A stretch of 6,989 nucleotides of DNA from Lactobacillus sp. UBA5804 (lineage in GTDB: Bacteria > Bacillota > Bacilli > Lactobacillales > Lactobacillaceae), in the NCBI GenBank assembly GCA_002418055.1, contig DIDI01000008.1:1-6989 (forward strand), read 5' to 3'. The notes beneath the pieces are model-generated. The model did no database searches and had not been told where the DNA came from. It saw nothing but the letters and a program-made list of their open reading frames with translations. Numbering within the stretch: the stretch's first letter is position 1; each line of letters begins with the position of its first letter. Of this stretch, positions 5,387 to 6,989 are shown piece by piece. The translations under genes were made by a program, and so were the position numbers.

Positions 5387-6496
5387 ATGAATTTAGATAA
5401 GCTGCAGCAGTGGTTGCAGGATAACCAACAAGATATTGCAATGATTTCCAACCCAATTACCATTGCTTATTTTACTGGCTATGAAATGGAACCACACGAA
5501 CGGATTTTTGTGTTATTAGTTTTCAAAGATGCTGAGCCCTTCATTTTTACCCCAGCATTGAATGTGGAAGAAGCACAGAACTCCGAGTGGAACGGTGATG
5601 TCTTAGGCTATTTAGATTCAGAATCACCTTGGGCCATGATTGCAGATGAAATTCAGCGCCGTACCAAAGCCGATGCACGTTGGGCAATCGAACGTGATCA
5701 TTTACCAGTAGAAAAATTCCAAGCAATGCATTCACAGTTCCCAGATGCTGATTTTTCTGGTAATTTAACCCCCGTCGTACAAAAGATGCGACTATTTAAA
5801 ACCCCAACTGAAATCAAAAAGCTACAAGGTGCTGGTGCCGAAGCTGATTTTGCCTTCCAAGTTGGCTTTAATAACATCCGCACTGGTGTCACTGAACGGT
5901 ACATTGCCGGACAGATTGATTATCAATTGAAACTACAAAAAGGTGTTATGCACACTAGCTTCGAAACAATCGTCCAGGCTGGGACAAATGCTGCTAATCC
6001 GCATTTAGGGCCAACGATGAATCAAGTTAAACCGAACGAGCTGGTGTTGTTCGATTTAGGAACGATGCATCAAGGTTATGCTTCTGATGCCAGCCGCACG
6101 GTCGCTTACGGGACACCAACAGATAAACAACGTGAAATTTATGAAATTGATCGTACAGCACAACAAGCAGCGATTGAAGCTGCTAGACCTGGCATGACAG
6201 CGAGCGAATTGGACGCAGTTGCACGCAACGTGATTCGCAAGGCTGGGTACGGCAAATACTTCATTCACCGGCTAGGCCATGGTATTGGCAAAGATGTTCA
6301 CGAATTTCCTTCTATTGTCGAAGGCAACGATTTTGTCTTAGCACCAGGCATGTGCTTTTCAATCGAACCAGGTATTTACATTCCTGGTGTTGCTGGTGTT
6401 CGAATTGAAGATTGTGGTGTGCTCACGAATGATGGCTTTAAACCTTTCACTCACACTGATAAAGCTTTAAAAGTATTGCCACTGCAAGAAAAGTAA
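5387..6496 (+). CDS. pepQ: Xaa-Pro dipeptidase (prolidase) PepQ
   Basis: PepQ is a cytosolic, metal-dependent M24-family enzyme that splits Xaa-Pro dipeptides and completes breakdown of proline-rich peptides such as those from casein. The 369-residue product is of standard length. A creatinase-like N-terminal domain occupies about 1-130 and the pita-bread catalytic domain about 135-360. All five metal ligands are visible: Asp223 (LFDLGT), Asp234 (YASDASRT), His298 (RLGHGIG), Glu327 (SIEPGI) and Glu341 (RIEDCG). His294 (FIHRLGHG) is also in place. The protein closely resembles the Lactobacillus delbrueckii PepQ sequence I know, for example YQLKLQKGVM and ELVLFDLGTMH. AAGGAG (5369-5374) lies 12 nt before the ATG, a little long, but the N-terminus MNLDKLQ matches the family so the start stands. 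It is divergent from ccpA and shares its regulatory region, and it ends in a strong terminator. Confidence 0.97.
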   Translation: MNLDKLQQWLQDNQQDIAMISNPITIAYFTGYEMEPHERIFVLLVFKDAEPFIFTPALNVEEAQNSEWNGDVLGYLDSESPWAMIADEIQRRTKADARWAIERDHLPVEKFQAMHSQFPDADFSGNLTPVVQKMRLFKTPTEIKKLQGAGAEADFAFQVGFNNIRTGVTERYIAGQIDYQLKLQKGVMHTSFETIVQAGTNAANPHLGPTMNQVKPNELVLFDLGTMHQGYASDASRTVAYGTPTDKQREIYEIDRTAQQAAIEAARPGMTASELDAVARNVIRKAGYGKYFIHRLGHGIGKDVHEFPSIVEGNDFVLAPGMCFSIEPGIYIPGVAGVRIEDCGVLTNDGFKPFTHTDKALKVLPLQEK

Positions 6497-6506
6497 CTTA
6501 ACATCA

Positions 6507-6541
6507 AAAAGCCCCAGGCTGTTAATCAGCTTGGGGCTTTT
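6507..6541. terminator. Bidirectional intrinsic terminator between pepQ and the ytxH-like gene
   Basis: A 15-bp stem pairs 6507-6521 (AAAAGCCCCAGGCTG) with 6527-6541 (CAGCTTGGGGCTTTT) around the loop TTAAT. The only irregularity is one G-U pair on the plus strand, which becomes a C-A mismatch in the minus-strand transcript. The A-tract on the left and T-tract on the right let it stop both convergent genes. It begins 10 nt after the pepQ stop and lies 17 nt beyond the ytxH stop. Confidence 0.9.
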
Positions 6542-6558
6542 CAAATAGTGGCTTACTG

Positions 6559-6921
6559 TTAATCTGCTAAATCATCAGCAGTCTCAGCCGCTTTAGTGTC
6601 GCTTTGACGTTCATCTTCTGCCCGAGCTAAATCGCTCGCATCCGTGGCAGCCTTCGTCGCGGTGGAATCGTCGATGACAATATCATCAAAATCTTTGATT
6701 TCAGAATCATCTTCAACATCTTTAGGACTAGTACAGAATTGATTTTTAACAAGTTCAGTCCCATTATCATATTTCTTCTTCAAATCTTGTAAGGTATCGT
6801 TATCCTTAATCTTAGCTTTAATCTCATCTAATTGATCATCATTCACAATGAGTGAACCGGCTACAAAACCGGCGATTGATCCAACGATGGTTCCAAAAAC
6901 AAAACTACCTAACTTTCTCAT
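6559..6921 (-). CDS. YtxH-like small membrane-anchored protein
   Basis: This 120-residue protein starts with MRKLGSF and a Gly-rich hydrophobic segment at about residues 7-26 (FVFGTIVGSIAGFVAGSLIV), the usual layout of YtxH-domain proteins. A charged, probably helical stretch follows (30-60). Last comes a strongly acidic low-complexity tail from about 68 to 120, in which 20 of 53 residues are Asp or Glu. A single Cys is at position 63. The segment could be a membrane anchor with the rest in the cytosol, given the basic MRK start. YtxH proteins are linked to envelope or general stress responses in Bacillus, but no activity is known. AAGGAGG (6936-6930) lies 8 nt before the ATG. It follows a gene whose C-terminus is visible 20 nt upstream and converges with pepQ. 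Identity rests on architecture and on the frequent ytxH neighbourhood of pepQ-ccpA in lactobacilli. Confidence 0.82.
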   Translation of the reverse strand: MRKLGSFVFGTIVGSIAGFVAGSLIVNDDQLDEIKAKIKDNDTLQDLKKKYDNGTELVKNQFCTSPKDVEDDSEIKDFDDIVIDDSTATKAATDASDLARAEDERQSDTKAAETADDLAD

Positions 6922-6941
6922 AAGTGGTACCTCCTTAATTG

Positions 6942-6989
6942 TTACTTTTCTCCACGACGCCGACGACGTCTGGCAAAGACACTCGTTAA
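6942..6989 (-). CDS. C-terminal end of an upstream gene, probably DUF948/YtxG-like
   Basis: On the minus strand an open frame enters from the window edge and ends in LTSVFARRRRRRGEK followed by TAA at 6944-6942. Only 15 codons are visible, so the family cannot be proved from sequence. The polybasic end and the position 20 nt upstream of a ytxH-like gene fit a DUF948 (YtxG-like) membrane protein, the usual partner in lactobacilli and bacilli. The two genes are probably co-transcribed, as no terminator or promoter fits in the gap. Confidence 0.6.
   Translation of the reverse strand, partial: LTSVFARRRRRRGEK

Noticed and set aside
5547..6268. Three minus-strand open frames antisense to pepQ (62-70 codons)
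   Set aside because: They lie opposite an intact, strongly conserved pepQ, lack ribosome sites and encode low-quality sequence.
1..6989. Mobile elements, CRISPR arrays, tRNA/rRNA genes, phage or defence genes
   Set aside because: No transposase-like frame, direct-repeat array, cloverleaf or target-site duplication was seen. All long frames are housekeeping families and intergenic gaps are under 165 nt.

Overview
The window is an ordinary chromosomal stretch of a low-to-moderate GC Firmicute, most likely a member of the Lactobacillaceae. The evidence is a PepV dipeptidase, a PepQ prolidase divergent from a CcpA regulator (a classic lactobacillal arrangement), a YtxH/DUF948-like pair beyond pepQ, and a YunD-YutD-YutF-like cluster. 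Shine-Dalgarno sites are strong and the intergenic gaps are short. The genus cannot be fixed from the sequence alone.

Left part, minus strand (1-2626): four tightly packed genes read leftwards. They are a 110-residue protein of unknown function, a cytosolic YunD-type metallophosphoesterase/5'-nucleotidase, a YutD-family protein with a very basic tail, and the first 118 codons of a NagD/YutF-type HAD phosphatase that runs off the window. Gaps are 11 nt, then an overlap of about 8 nt, then 0 nt, so this looks like one translationally coupled operon. It probably starts from an extended -10 promoter near 2669-2674.

Middle (2780-5223): pepV on the plus strand and ccpA on the minus strand converge on one compact bidirectional terminator (4184-4215). 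The 153-nt divergent region between the left operon and pepV carries candidate promoters for both sides and two small inverted repeats.

Right part (5224-6989): ccpA and pepQ diverge from a 163-nt regulatory region. It holds a textbook catabolite-responsive element (cre) overlapping the ccpA -35 box and lying about 50 nt upstream of the likely pepQ start point. This suggests CcpA autoregulation and CcpA control of prolidase. pepQ converges with a ytxH-like gene on a second bidirectional terminator (6507-6541). The last bases hold the C-terminus of an upstream minus-strand gene, probably DUF948/YtxG-like.

Together the genes cover peptide utilisation (PepV cleaves dipeptides, PepQ cleaves Xaa-Pro dipeptides), global carbon catabolite control (CcpA), nucleotide or phosphomonoester hydrolysis (YunD, YutF) and an envelope or stress protein pair. 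I found no mobile element, CRISPR array, phage gene, tRNA, rRNA or sign of an exotic defence system. The points worth a second look are regulatory (cre and small palindromes) or concern sequence departures inside CcpA, the unknown 110-residue protein and the charged tails of YutD and the YtxH pair.
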